This document shows positions 1 through 10,400 of a stretch of 64,000 nt of DNA, piece after piece. The notes under the pieces were generated by a model that was not told the origin of the DNA, made no database searches, and was given only the letters and a program-made list of their open reading frames with translations. The first letter of the stretch is position 1, and every line of letters begins with the position of its first letter. The position numbers and the translations under genes were made by a program. Source of the stretch: Candidatus Aalborgicola bjergmarkensis (GTDB lineage Bacteria; Pseudomonadota; Gammaproteobacteria; Burkholderiales; Burkholderiaceae_C). The stretch is taken from contig JADJFE010000001.1 of assembly GCA_016708725.1 (NCBI GenBank), forward strand, positions 620,001 to 684,000, given 5' to 3'.

Positions 1-2359
1 CGTAATTGAGCAGAGCCTGGCGCAGCCGGGTGGAGTCGCCGCGCAGCCAGGGTGGAACCCCATCATGGACTACCATTTCGATGGCCAATCCCTTTGCCTT
101 GGCCGCATCCGCAATCAACGAATGCACACCGTCAAGGGTGCTCACCAGATTAAAGTTGCTTGCCTCCAGTGTGAGTTTTCCGGCTTCAATTTTTGAGATG
201 TCAAGAATGTTGTTGATGAGGGATAACAAATGCTTGCCGGCGGCGTCAATTTTTGCCAGGCGTTCTGTGTCTTGCGGAGCGTGCAGCGTGCGACGCAGCA
301 AATTCGTCAGGCCAATGATCGCGTTGAGTGGTGTGCGGATTTCATGGCTCATGTTGGCCAGGAAGGAACTTTTTGCCACGTTGGCGGCATCGGCGGCGTG
401 TCGGGCTTCATTCAGCTCCTGGGTGCGTTGCTGCACCAGTTCTTCCAGATGGTAGCGATGCCGCAACAACTCCGCAGCCGTTTGCTTTTTATCCGTGATG
501 TCCTCGGTAGTTACCACATAGTGGGACACTTGGCCATCGGCCTGGTGCAGTGGGGTAATGGTGACCAAGCCATCGAATTCGGTGCCGTCATGACGTTTGT
601 TGCGCAATTCGCCTTTCCACGGCTGTCCCTGGGTAAATGACTGCCACATGGCCTGATAGGCATCGGAGGAGGTCACGCCCTCGTTGAGAATAGAGAGGGA
701 TTTGCCGATTACCGCGTCGCTGCGAAAGCCTGTGGTGCGTTCAAATGCGGAGTTTGTGTATTCAATTTCGACCTGCAGGTTGGTGATGATGATGGCCTCG
801 GAGCTTTGTTCAATCGCCAGAGACAGCTTGCGCAACTGGTTTTCTGTGCGCCGACGCTGCACGATGCGCCAGATTTCATTGGCGATCAGTTGCACCGACT
901 CGACATCTGCATCGGTATAGGGCGAGGGCTTGTTGCCGACGCCGGCCAGCATTACTACGCGGCCATGTTCGATTACCGGAATGCTGATCAGTCTTTGCAG
1001 TCGGGCGTGCCCCTCGGGCAGGCCACGGCGGTTCGGTGCGGTTGGATAGTCATTGAAGACCACAGGCGCCTTACTGCGCAGCGCATCGGCCCAGATGCCC
1101 GCCTGGCTCACCGGGTAATGCTTTTCATGTGACGCTGTACAGTAGATATTCAGGGTACGTCGTGACCAGGCAACCAGTTCAATGCTCTCTTCGTCTGCGT
1201 TGATGAAGTGGAGGAAGGCGATCTCGCTTTCAGTCAGTTCTTCCGCGAGCTCAAGACCACGCTGCATGAAGGCCGACTCAGCAAAAATTTCGGCTGCATG
1301 GGGTAGTTCGAGCAGCGCCTTCGCCCGGTTGGCTTGCATCAGTGCTGCCTGTTCGCTGTGCTTTGTGGCTGCATGCATGCGTACTTCGGCGATCTGGCGT
1401 TCGCGCAGGCGGCGCTGGGCGATGCTGGTGAGTCCCAGTGAAATCGCTGCGGCCAGCGCAAAGACTGCAGCGCGCAGGGCCAGGTTGCGCTGCCACGTGG
1501 CAAAAACCAGGTCATACGGAATGGATACGCTCACTCCAAGATCGGTGTCGGCGATCGTGCTGACTACGTAGACGCGTTTGATTCCATCGACTACTGATGC
1601 GCCAATATGCCGGGTTATCTTCTGCCTGGAGTTGATGTGTTCGTGAAAGACCGGACTGCTGGTAATGTTGATGCCGTGGAATCTTTCTGGATTGGGCACA
1701 CGATAAATCAGATCGCCTTTGGCGTTCCACAGTGTGGTGCTCGCACCGTCGCGCAAAGGTGTGACCTGATTCAGCACGCCTTCAAAATAGCGTGGATCGA
1801 CACCCGAAACCACCATTCCGCTAAAGCGTTGTTGGTGGTCGTAGAGCGCCACCGAGAAAGCGATGCTCATGTCACCACCACTGGCTGTTTTGAATGGCCG
1901 CGAAATGTAGAAGTTCGGCGTTAGCGGGCCAGAAAGGTGGGCGACAAAATAATCGCGGCTGGACGAATCAAAGCCCTTCAGCTTTGGCGTAGCGGTCATC
2001 TCCACCCGCCCTTGGGCATTGATGACGACCAGCGAACGGACTTCGGGGAAGCGGGCCTTGCGTTCGGCCAGCACCGCGTCGTAGCCCTTGCGTTCCTCCT
2101 CAGTCAGTGAGGCTTGTTCATCGGCGATCTGGTTGAGAAACTGCCGGATATTGCGCAGCAGTCCGGACAACTGGGCCTCGGCGATGCGGTTGGCGGAATC
2201 AAGCGCGCGAAATTCCTGTTCCAGCGTCTGTTGGTACTCGTCAATGGAAAACCAGACCAGCGAAGCGGCGATGATCAGCAATGTCCCCAGTGGAATGGTC
2301 CATATCGAGGTGAGCCAGCCCTTCAGCAGGGTCAGTGGGAGGGGGCGGTTTGAATGCAT
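1..2359 (-). CDS. Hybrid-type sensor histidine kinase, C-terminus beyond window
   Basis: The minus-strand frame is open from an ATG at 2359 to the window edge (about 786 codons seen). A membrane segment lies at about residues 15-37, followed by a large periplasmic region of dCache type to about 285. A second membrane segment lies near 290-308. Then come a GAF-like region, a PAS domain (about 495-610), a coiled coil and a HisKA dimerisation domain with the H-box SHEIRTPLNAI near residues 672-682. The ATPase domain and any receiver lie outside the window. From the coiled coil onward it is nearly identical to the upstream kinase (2378-5338), so the two are tandem paralogs that differ in the sensor half. 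It begins 18 bp after that gene and is probably co-transcribed. The ligand is unknown. Confidence 0.88.
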   Translation of the reverse strand, partial: MHSNRPLPLTLLKGWLTSIWTIPLGTLLIIAASLVWFSIDEYQQTLEQEFRALDSANRIAEAQLSGLLRNIRQFLNQIADEQASLTEEERKGYDAVLAERKARFPEVRSLVVINAQGRVEMTATPKLKGFDSSSRDYFVAHLSGPLTPNFYISRPFKTASGGDMSIAFSVALYDHQQRFSGMVVSGVDPRYFEGVLNQVTPLRDGASTTLWNAKGDLIYRVPNPERFHGINITSSPVFHEHINSRQKITRHIGASVVDGIKRVYVVSTIADTDLGVSVSIPYDLVFATWQRNLALRAAVFALAAAISLGLTSIAQRRLRERQIAEVRMHAATKHSEQAALMQANRAKALLELPHAAEIFAESAFMQRGLELAEELTESEIAFLHFINADEESIELVAWSRRTLNIYCTASHEKHYPVSQAGIWADALRSKAPVVFNDYPTAPNRRGLPEGHARLQRLISIPVIEHGRVVMLAGVGNKPSPYTDADVESVQLIANEIWRIVQRRRTENQLRKLSLAIEQSSEAIIITNLQVEIEYTNSAFERTTGFRSDAVIGKSLSILNEGVTSSDAYQAMWQSFTQGQPWKGELRNKRHDGTEFDGLVTITPLHQADGQVSHYVVTTEDITDKKQTAAELLRHRYHLEELVQQRTQELNEARHAADAANVAKSSFLANMSHEIRTPLNAIIGLTNLLRRTLHAPQDTERLAKIDAAGKHLLSLINNILDISKIEAGKLTLEASNFNLVSTLDGVHSLIADAAKAKGLAIEMVVHDGVPPWLRGDSTRLRQALLNY

Positions 2360-2377
2360 GGTAATAAGCGAGTTTGT

Positions 2378-5338
2378 CTAGTTTTCGCCCAGCGCATTGC
2401 GCAGTCCATCCAGCAAGGCGCTCAGTTCAGCAACCAGCTTGGCGCTCAGGGCCAGGATATCCGGCATTGCCGCCCCTTGGTGGATGGCAAAATTAAGAGC
2501 AGTACCTGCATCTGCCAAGCGGGTTGCAGCGATATTTCCGGCTGAACCTTTGAGGGTGTGCGCCACTTTCTTGAGGGTTGCCATATCTTGTGTTTCCATG
2601 GCCGTGTAGAGTTGTGCCACTTCGTCGGCGTGGCCTGTGGCGAATGCGTCCAGAATACCCACGTACCGCTCCAGATTGCCACGGGTGCGGGCTAATCCGT
2701 GCTCGACATCCAGACCAGGAACCTGCAATAAGCGCTGCTGCAGAGTGGCTGAATCCGGTGCGTTGGGGGCTTCGGGCACTTGCGTGGGCGCGCTGTGGGT
2801 GCGGGATGTGGCATTGGCGAGCCATTTGCGCAGCATGGCATAGAAAATGTGCATTTCCACCGGCTTGCCAATGAAGTCGTTCATGCCGGCTTCCTGGCAG
2901 GCCTGCCGGTTTTCGGGGAATACGTTGGCGGTCAAAGCCAGAATCGGGACAGTGTCGCATCCCGGCAGTAGACGAATGGCGCGCGTTGCATCCAGACCAT
3001 CCATGCGCGGCATTTGCATGTCCATGAGTATCAGGTCGTAGGACTTGGCGCGTGCCATCTCCAGTGCTTCATGGCCGTCGTTGGCAACATCCGCACCCAG
3101 GCCCGCACAGCTCAAAAGCTCCTGTGTGACGAGTTGATTGACCGGATCATCTTCAACCAGTAAAACACGTGCTGCGTGGTGGTGTTCGCGCAGCCAGTAT
3201 TCATCATCTTCGGTGATCAACTGTTCATTCGCCAACAGGGCAGCGTAGCCACGTTGCAGGCGTGCTGTGAACCAGAAGCAGCTACCTTGGCCTTCTTCAC
3301 TGAATACCCCGACTTCCCCGCCCATCAGTTGTGCCAGTCGCTTGGTAATTGTCAGCCCCAAGCCCGTGCCACCGTATTTGCGGGTGGTCGAAGTGTCGGC
3401 CTGTTCAAAAGCCAAAAACAGTTTGGCGAGTTGTTCCGGTGCAATGCCGATGCCGGTATCCTGCACCTCAAAACGCAGCAGCACATCATCACCACGTTCT
3501 TCGACAAGCTGGGCGCGCAAGCTGATGCTGCCGTGTGGGGTGAACTTGACTGCGTTGTTGGCGTAGTTGAGCAAAGCCTGACGCAGCCGGGTGGCGTCGC
3601 CAAGTAGCCAGGGTGGAACCCCGTCGTGGCTTATTTCGATGCCCAATCCCTTTGCCTTGGCCGTGTCTGCAATCAGGGCGTACACATTGTCAAGGACGTT
3701 CACCAGATTAAAGTTGCTTACCTCCAGCGTGAGTTTTCCGGCTTCAATCTTCGAGAGGTCCAGAATATTGTTGATGATGGATAACAAATGGTTGCCGGCG
3801 GTGTCAATTTTTGCCAGCCGCTGCGTGTCTTGTGGTGCGCGCAGCGTGCGGCGCAGCAGATTTGTCAGGCCAATGATGGCGTTGAGTGGCGTGCGGATTT
3901 CATGGCTCATGTTGGCCAGAAAGGCACTCTTGGCGACATTGGCTGCATCGGCTTGGGATTTTGCTTGAGTGAGTAGCCAGTTGGTGATTTCGAGATCGGC
4001 AGTACGCAGGCGAACCCGTTCTTCGAGGTCGATGTTGAGATTTCTGATCTCGGTTTCGGCCTGGCGCATATGCGTGATGTCGCGGGCAATACCGAAAAAT
4101 CCGGTGAGCGCGCCCGACGCCGTGCGTTCCGCCGTAATTTCCCACTGCATCAGGCGAACGACACCACTACGGCTGACCTGGCGATTCTCGAACCGCAACG
4201 AATGCACTGCGGTATTAACCCATTCGCCAAAGGCTTTTTGCGTTGGTTCGCGATCATCTGGATGAATAAAGTCAAACGCCGACAGACCGACACATTCCTT
4301 TGGGTCCAGACCGAAAACAATTTTCGCAGCACCATTGACGAAAACAAACCTGCCCTGCGTATCGACGTGTGTGATCAGGTCTTGTGTGTTCTCGATCAGA
4401 TTGCGGTAACGGGTTTCACTGGTACGCAGACTTGCGATTGACTGGCGAATCTGGCGTCTGAGCAGTCGGATAAAAATGGCAGCCATCAGGATCAGGCCGC
4501 CTAGTGCCAGTGCAGAATTGAGCAGCCAGCGCGGAGCTACCTCTACGGACGAGATGGCAGTTCCGTGAAACCATTTCTGGTATTGTTGGCTGTAGTTGGA
4601 TCCAGGCTCGTTGCGAACACGCTGCAGGTATTCATCGCCCATGGCCAGAAGATCGGCGTTTTCCCCTTTGAGCGTTGCAAAATGGAGATCGAAGGGATTG
4701 AAAATGACTCCGGTAGAGTGGAGCCCGTATTCGCGGTGTTTGGCAGAACCGAACAGTACGCTGACTACACCTGCGTCGGCCTTGTGGCTGCGCATGGCTT
4801 CGAAAACATCGGCTGAATCGGCAGTTTCCACGTAAATCGGGTGAAATCCGAAGCGCTCGACCATATCCTTGAAGTACCTGGCGTTGAAATCATCCTGCAC
4901 CACAGCCACGCGAGCGCCGTCGATATCCTTGATGCTGTGAATGGTCGGGGAGCCATCCGCATACAGTTCAGCCCAGGTGGTGAGAATGGGCTTTTGGCCA
5001 AAATCCAGAAAATGGTCTCGTTCCCCGGTTTTGGCGCTGACAAACATATCCACTTCGCCAGTACGTATCCATTGCAGATTCTGCGCCCAGGAACCGTAGA
5101 CGTATTCGATGTCAAGCTGGTTTGCCTCGGCAATGTCGGAGAGCAAATCGACATAAAAGCCTTTCACCACGCCATCGCTATCCTTGAAAATGCCCGGATA
5201 GCCGTTGAACGCGCCGACACGGATATGCCTGCGTTCGCCGCCGTGGGCAGGCGTTTGCAGCAGCACCATGAAGGTCAATGCGGTCAGGACGGTCAGGGCG
5301 ATCAGATGGACCAGTCGCGCAATGGCAGAGGTTTTCAT
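2378..5338 (-). CDS. BvgS/EvgS-like hybrid sensor kinase with periplasmic solute-binding domain
   Basis: 986 residues. A signal/anchor segment (about 8-30) is followed by a type 3 periplasmic solute-binding domain (about 38-265) and a membrane segment (about 272-292). Next are a PAS domain (about 308-430), a coiled coil, HisKA (H479 in SHEIRTP), HATPase with GTGLGL, a receiver with phospho-acceptor D773 in LMDMQMP, and an HPt domain with H927 in HTLKGS. This is a complete four-step phosphorelay of the BvgS class. It senses a small periplasmic ligand, perhaps an amino acid judging by the binding-domain family, and would hand phosphate to a separate regulator. No cognate DNA-binding response regulator lies next to it. 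The gene is divergent from the kinase at 5401 across a 62-bp gap. Confidence 0.93.
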   Translation of the reverse strand: MKTSAIARLVHLIALTVLTALTFMVLLQTPAHGGERRHIRVGAFNGYPGIFKDSDGVVKGFYVDLLSDIAEANQLDIEYVYGSWAQNLQWIRTGEVDMFVSAKTGERDHFLDFGQKPILTTWAELYADGSPTIHSIKDIDGARVAVVQDDFNARYFKDMVERFGFHPIYVETADSADVFEAMRSHKADAGVVSVLFGSAKHREYGLHSTGVIFNPFDLHFATLKGENADLLAMGDEYLQRVRNEPGSNYSQQYQKWFHGTAISSVEVAPRWLLNSALALGGLILMAAIFIRLLRRQIRQSIASLRTSETRYRNLIENTQDLITHVDTQGRFVFVNGAAKIVFGLDPKECVGLSAFDFIHPDDREPTQKAFGEWVNTAVHSLRFENRQVSRSGVVRLMQWEITAERTASGALTGFFGIARDITHMRQAETEIRNLNIDLEERVRLRTADLEITNWLLTQAKSQADAANVAKSAFLANMSHEIRTPLNAIIGLTNLLRRTLRAPQDTQRLAKIDTAGNHLLSIINNILDLSKIEAGKLTLEVSNFNLVNVLDNVYALIADTAKAKGLGIEISHDGVPPWLLGDATRLRQALLNYANNAVKFTPHGSISLRAQLVEERGDDVLLRFEVQDTGIGIAPEQLAKLFLAFEQADTSTTRKYGGTGLGLTITKRLAQLMGGEVGVFSEEGQGSCFWFTARLQRGYAALLANEQLITEDDEYWLREHHHAARVLLVEDDPVNQLVTQELLSCAGLGADVANDGHEALEMARAKSYDLILMDMQMPRMDGLDATRAIRLLPGCDTVPILALTANVFPENRQACQEAGMNDFIGKPVEMHIFYAMLRKWLANATSRTHSAPTQVPEAPNAPDSATLQQRLLQVPGLDVEHGLARTRGNLERYVGILDAFATGHADEVAQLYTAMETQDMATLKKVAHTLKGSAGNIAATRLADAGTALNFAIHQGAAMPDILALSAKLVAELSALLDGLRNALGEN

Positions 5339-5400
5339 TTGTTGATTTAACCAGAATTTGGGCGAAAGCTGGCGACAATGTTAATCCCGAAGGAAGTTTC
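5339..5400. promoter_or_regulatory. 62-bp divergent intergenic region between two hybrid kinases
   Basis: This short gap must hold the start signals for both the minus-strand kinase pair and the plus-strand kinase/CheB-CheR pair. A ribosome-binding sequence GAAGGAAG at about 5388-5395 fits the ATG at 5401 and decides that start. Earlier in-frame codons on the plus strand would overlap the divergent gene. No strong -10/-35 pair was recognised. Confidence 0.45.
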
Positions 5401-7365
5401 ATGAGTCCATCCGATAAAGTAAAAATTGCGCGCCATGTGCCCGACGCATCGCGCACTGCCGCAGAACTGCTGCACGAATTGCAAATTCAACAGAACGAGT
5501 TGGAGATGCAAAACGAAGCCCTGCGCCAGGCGCAGAATGAGTTGGAGGTCTCGCGCGACCGCTATGCCAATTTGTACGATTTCGCCCCGGTTGGCTATCT
5601 GACGATCACCGCCGAGGGCATGGTCAAGGAACTCAATTTCACCGCTTCCAGACTGTTCGGTATGGATCGCAAGCATCTGCTGCAACGCCGCTTTGCTGCG
5701 CGGGTCGTTGTTGACGATGCGGATCGTTGGATGCGGTTGTTTCTCAATCTACGCAAAGTCGGTGGCAATGGGAGTGTGGAATTGGCCTTGCAACGCGGCG
5801 ATGGCACGGCCTTTCATGCGCTATTGGAGTACTCTACCCAGAGAGTTGATGCGGGTGATACGGAGATACGTATCACTCTGAGCGACATCAGCAAACGCAA
5901 ACTTGCCGAAGAAGAGCTGCGTGTGGCCACTGCCGGTATGGCCTTGGCCAAGGAATCTGCCGAGCGCGCAAATCGGGCAAAGAGTGTCTTTTTGGCCAAC
6001 ATGAGCCATGAGTTGAGAACGCCGCTGAATGCGATCCTTGGCTTCGCCCAATTGTTACATCGTGATCAAGGCATGAGTCATGAGAGCTGCAAGAAACTGG
6101 CTACCATCACCCGGTCGGGTGAGCATTTGCTGGCGCTGATCAATGATGTGCTGGAAATCTCGCGTATCGAGTCAGGGCGTGTCATGGTCCAGAAGATGCC
6201 TTTTGATCTGGGTGCGGTGTTGGCCAGTGTTGAGGAAATGATACAAGCGCGTGCTCTGGTCAAGGCTCTTGCCTACGATGTCGAGTACGCGACCGACCTG
6301 CCGACTGTTGTTGTCGGCGATGGACTTCACCTCAAACAGGTGTTGATCAACCTGCTGGGCAATGCGGTCAAATTCACCGACCAGGGACGGGTGCAACTCA
6401 GGGTTAGTCGCCATCGGGATGATATTCACTTTGAAGTTTCCGATACCGGGCCGGGCATCGCAGTCGAGAATCAGGAACTGATATTCCAGCCCTTCTACCA
6501 GACCACGGAGGGAATTGCCAAAGGTGAAGGCACAGGCCTTGGGCTGACCATCAGCCAGCAGTACACGCAGCTCATGGGCGGCAGTCTGAACGTGCAGAGC
6601 CAGCCCGGTAAGGGCAGTACTTTCACCCTGAGCGTACCCTTGCCGCAGGTAGACTCTCCGGTGGAGCGCGTGTTGTCCCGTTTCGTCACAGGACTGGAGG
6701 CGGGGCAGGAAGGTTTGCGGGTGTTGGTCGTGGACGATCAGGTGGATGCCCGTGAACTGCTGGGGCTATTGCTGGAGGATGTCGGCTTTGAGGTGCGCCG
6801 GGCGAACGATGGACAGCAGGCGGTGGAAGCTTTCCAGCAATGGCAACCGGTATTTATCTGGATGGATATGCGTATGCCGGTGATGGATGGCTACCAGGCG
6901 ACGAGGCAGATACGTGCCTTGCCGGGGGGCAACATGGTGAAGATCGTGGCGCTGTCGGCGAATACATTTGAGGATGAGCAGCGGGCCATGCTGGCTGCGG
7001 GCTGTGACGACGTGGTGACTAAACCGTTTGAAGAAGAACGCCTGTTTGCGGTGATGGGCGAACTACTGGGCTTGCGTTACCGCTATGGAGCGTCTGCGCA
7101 AGCGCAACAATCAGGGCCGACCGATGCCCCCGATCTCTCGGTACTATCGCCGGAAGTGATTGAAAAACTCAGGGGCGCAGCCGAAATCCTCGATTTTGAA
7201 GGGATGCAGCAGGTGGTGGCGCAACTGCGCCCGACGCAGCCGACGATTGCCGATGCGCTGGAATCTCTGCTGCACAGCTTTCGTTTCGACCAAATTGGCA
7301 AGTTGTGCCAGGCGGCCTGCGCCAGCAAGCCGACAAAGTTCTCGAACAGCCCGTATAGCCCGTAG
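5401..7365 (+). CDS. PAS hybrid histidine kinase (cytoplasmic)
   Basis: 654 residues from the ATG at 5401, chosen because GAAGGAAG precedes it. There is no signal peptide or membrane segment. The order is an N-terminal helix-rich stretch, PAS (about 55-165), a coiled coil, HisKA (H203 in NMSHELRTPLN), HATPase (about 300-425, GTGLGLT), a receiver (about 440-565, VLVVDDQ and phospho-acceptor D489), and an 80-residue tail with no HPt histidine motif. It is likely a soluble sensor kinase with a built-in receiver. The next gene is the CheB-CheR fusion 67 bp downstream on the same strand, so the two probably work in one signalling unit. The last codons lie in a fragment of the dispersed repeat, which may have replaced the original C-terminus. 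Confidence 0.9.
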   Translation: MSPSDKVKIARHVPDASRTAAELLHELQIQQNELEMQNEALRQAQNELEVSRDRYANLYDFAPVGYLTITAEGMVKELNFTASRLFGMDRKHLLQRRFAARVVVDDADRWMRLFLNLRKVGGNGSVELALQRGDGTAFHALLEYSTQRVDAGDTEIRITLSDISKRKLAEEELRVATAGMALAKESAERANRAKSVFLANMSHELRTPLNAILGFAQLLHRDQGMSHESCKKLATITRSGEHLLALINDVLEISRIESGRVMVQKMPFDLGAVLASVEEMIQARALVKALAYDVEYATDLPTVVVGDGLHLKQVLINLLGNAVKFTDQGRVQLRVSRHRDDIHFEVSDTGPGIAVENQELIFQPFYQTTEGIAKGEGTGLGLTISQQYTQLMGGSLNVQSQPGKGSTFTLSVPLPQVDSPVERVLSRFVTGLEAGQEGLRVLVVDDQVDARELLGLLLEDVGFEVRRANDGQQAVEAFQQWQPVFIWMDMRMPVMDGYQATRQIRALPGGNMVKIVALSANTFEDEQRAMLAAGCDDVVTKPFEEERLFAVMGELLGLRYRYGASAQAQQSGPTDAPDLSVLSPEVIEKLRGAAEILDFEGMQQVVAQLRPTQPTIADALESLLHSFRFDQIGKLCQAACASKPTKFSNSPYSP

Positions 7366-7399
7366 ATCGTGCGGGAGCAGCTGCTAAATTAATAGCAAT
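7344..7399. repeat. Fragment of the dispersed AGCTGCTCCCGC repeat
   Basis: The sequence carries GTGCGGGAGCAGCT and matches one arm of the 176-bp repeats at 10627 and 22819, and the fragments at 39342 and 40842. It overlaps the stop codon of the kinase ending at 7365. Confidence 0.55.
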
Positions 7400-7432
7400 T
7401 TACAAGTTCCAAGCCAGGTACAACGTACAACC

Positions 7433-10400
7433 ATGGATGAATTAGCTAAACCCATTACCGACGATACATCGGTGCCATCGGCGCTCTCGGCGCTCCCATC
7501 CCCCGCATTCCCCATTGTTGGCATGGGTGCCTCGGCCGGTGGCCTGGAAGCCTTCGAGACTTTCTTTCGTACCTGCCCGATAGATACCAACATGGCCTTC
7601 GTGCTGGTGCCGCATCTCGACCCTGGCCATGCCAGCTTGCTGACCGAAATCCTGCAACGCTGCACTGCCATGCCGGTGGTCGAGGCGCTCGACCAGATCG
7701 CAGTCGAACCCAACCATGTCTATGTCATCCCGCCCAACCGCGAGATGGCGATTCTCCATGGCGTGCTGCAACTCTCGGTGCCGGAACTGGCACGTGGGCA
7801 GCGTATGCCGATTGACAGCTTCCTGCGCTCACTGGCCGAGGATCAAGCTGAACGTGCCATTGGCATCATCCTCTCCGGCACCGGCACCGACGGTACGCTG
7901 GGCCTGCGCGCCATCCTTGGCGGTTGCGGCATCTGCATGGTGCAAGAGCCGTCCACCGCCAAATACGACGGAATGCCCAGCAGCGCCATCCATTCCGGCT
8001 ACGCCACCCACATCTTGCCGGTGGAGCAAATGCCGGCCATGCTGATGCGTGTGGCAAGTCAGGCACTCTACCGGTTGCGAGTGGCACCCGTTGTGCCGGA
8101 AAAGGTGCAAAGCGGTATCAACAAGATTTTGCAGCAACTGCGCAGCAGCACGGGGCACGACTTCTCTTTGTACAAAAAAAGCACCATCGCGCGCCGTATC
8201 CAACGCCGCATGGCGCACAACGCTATCGAGGACGAAAGCGACTATGTGCGCTTTCTCCGGAACAACCCGGCTGAGACGCAACTGCTTTTCAGGGAACTGC
8301 TGATCAACGTCACCCGTTTCTTCCGCGATCCCGAGGCATTTGTCGTCCTCAAGGAAACCATCTTGCGACCACGGCTGTTGGAGATGTCGGCCGGATATGA
8401 TTTTCGCGTTTGGGTGGCCGGTTGTGCCAGCGGAGAAGAAGCCTATTCGATTGCCATCGTACTGATGGAGTTGCAAGAGGAGCTAAAAAACCGCCACGCT
8501 CTGGAGATGACTGTCCAGATATACGCTACCGACTTGGACGATGAGGCCATTGCCGTGGCGCGAACGGGTCGTTATACGCCCAATATCGCGCAGGACGTGA
8601 CGCCGGAACGTCTGCGCCGATTCTTTACCCAAGACGATGCGGGATACAAGGTCAAGAAGGACATCCGCGACATGGTGGTGTTTGCCGTTCAGAACGTCAT
8701 CAAGGACCCGCCCTTCACCAGGCTCGACTTGCTAAGTTGCCGTAACCTGATGATCTATCTGGAGTCGGAGCTGCAAGACCGCCTGATCCACAGCTTCCAC
8801 TATGCCCTGCGGACGAACGGTGTGTTGTTTTTGTCCACCTCGGAGAGCATCACCAGCCACCCGGAACTGTTTACGGCTATCGACCGCAAGTGGAAGTTTT
8901 ACCGCACCAGCTACAGCCCGACGCAGTCCTATCCCAAGACCCCTGTTGGCATAGCCTTGACCAGCAACAACAACAACAACGGCATCACGGAGCCGCTCAG
9001 CACCTCGGCAGAAATGACACCCCAGGTGGACAGTGGCCAAGCAAGCACCGTGCGCTTACCCGGCAATGTCGCCACACTGAGCACCCATGCGCTGCTGCAG
9101 AACTTTGCACCCGCCTCGGTGACCACCGACAAGCGTGGCAACATTCTCTACGTGCATAGGGATACCGGTCGCTACCTGCGCCCGGCCCCTGGTCCGGTAA
9201 GCAACAACGTGGTCGAGATGGCGCGCGAGGGACTACAACTCGACCTGCGTAACGCCATCGCCCTAGCCGCCGCGCAGTCGCAGCCCACGCTGAACCGGCA
9301 GGTTTCGGTAAAAACCAATGGGGGTTTCTCAGAGGTGCGATTCAGCGTTCGCGTCTTGCCGTCGATCAAAAGCAGCGAGCCTTTGTTGCTGATTAGCTTC
9401 GAAGACATCGCCGGTTCAGAAAAATCTGCTGCCCAACCCGCAGCCACCCATCGTCCGTTGGCAAGACGTGGCAAACATGGTGCAACCACATCAGAAAAGG
9501 ACGCACGCATTGAAGCGTTGGAGCGTGAACTCGCCTACGCGAGGGAAAACCTGCAAACCTCCAGTGAAGAGCAGCAGGCGTTCAATGAAGAACTCAAGTC
9601 TATCAACGAGGAATTGCAATCCACCAATGAAGAGCTCCAGTCCTCCAACGAAGAACTGGAAACCTCCAAGGAAGAACTGCAATCGTTGAATGAAGAAACC
9701 ATCACGGTCAACTCGGAGCTGAATGCCAAGATCGAGCAATTGACGGGTATTCAGAACGACTTGAAAAATTTGCTCGACAGCAGCAACTCGGGGACGCTGT
9801 TCCTCGACCACCATTTGTGTATCCGACGCTACACGCCTGCGGCGGTCAACGTGTACCGTCTGATCGCCAGCGACATTGGCCGCCCCTTGAGCGACATTAC
9901 CTCCAACCTTGCCGACACGGACCTCTCAGTCGATCTGCAGTCTGTGCTCGATACACTGATTCCCGTCGAGCGCGAAGTACACAGCAGCGATAGAGCCTGG
10001 TATCTGGCGCGCATCCAACCCTACCGCACGCTGGACAATGTGATTGAGGGGGTGGTGCTGACATTCACCCCGATAACAGACTTCAAGCGCGCCAGCGAAG
10101 CAGCGCAGCGGGCCTCGGAACAACTGGCGTCCACGCGGCAGGCAGGCACGCAACGGATGCTGGACTTAGCCGAAGGCATCGGCAACACCGTGGTCGAGCC
10201 GCTGCTCGTGCTCGATGGCAGCCTGAAGGTAATCTGTGCCAGCCGCTCCTTTTACCAGTACTTTCAGCTTACAGCCGAGCAAACCGTGGGCCGCAATATC
10301 TACGAGATCGGCAACGGCCAGTGGGCTATCCCTGCCTTGCGTGAACTGCTGGAAAACATTCTGCCCAAAAATCGGGTGATGGACGGTTTTGTGCTGAATA

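Noticed and set aside
5278..5400. Earlier start of the soluble hybrid kinase
   Set aside because: It would overlap the divergent kinase gene; the ribosome site GAAGGAAG points to 5401.
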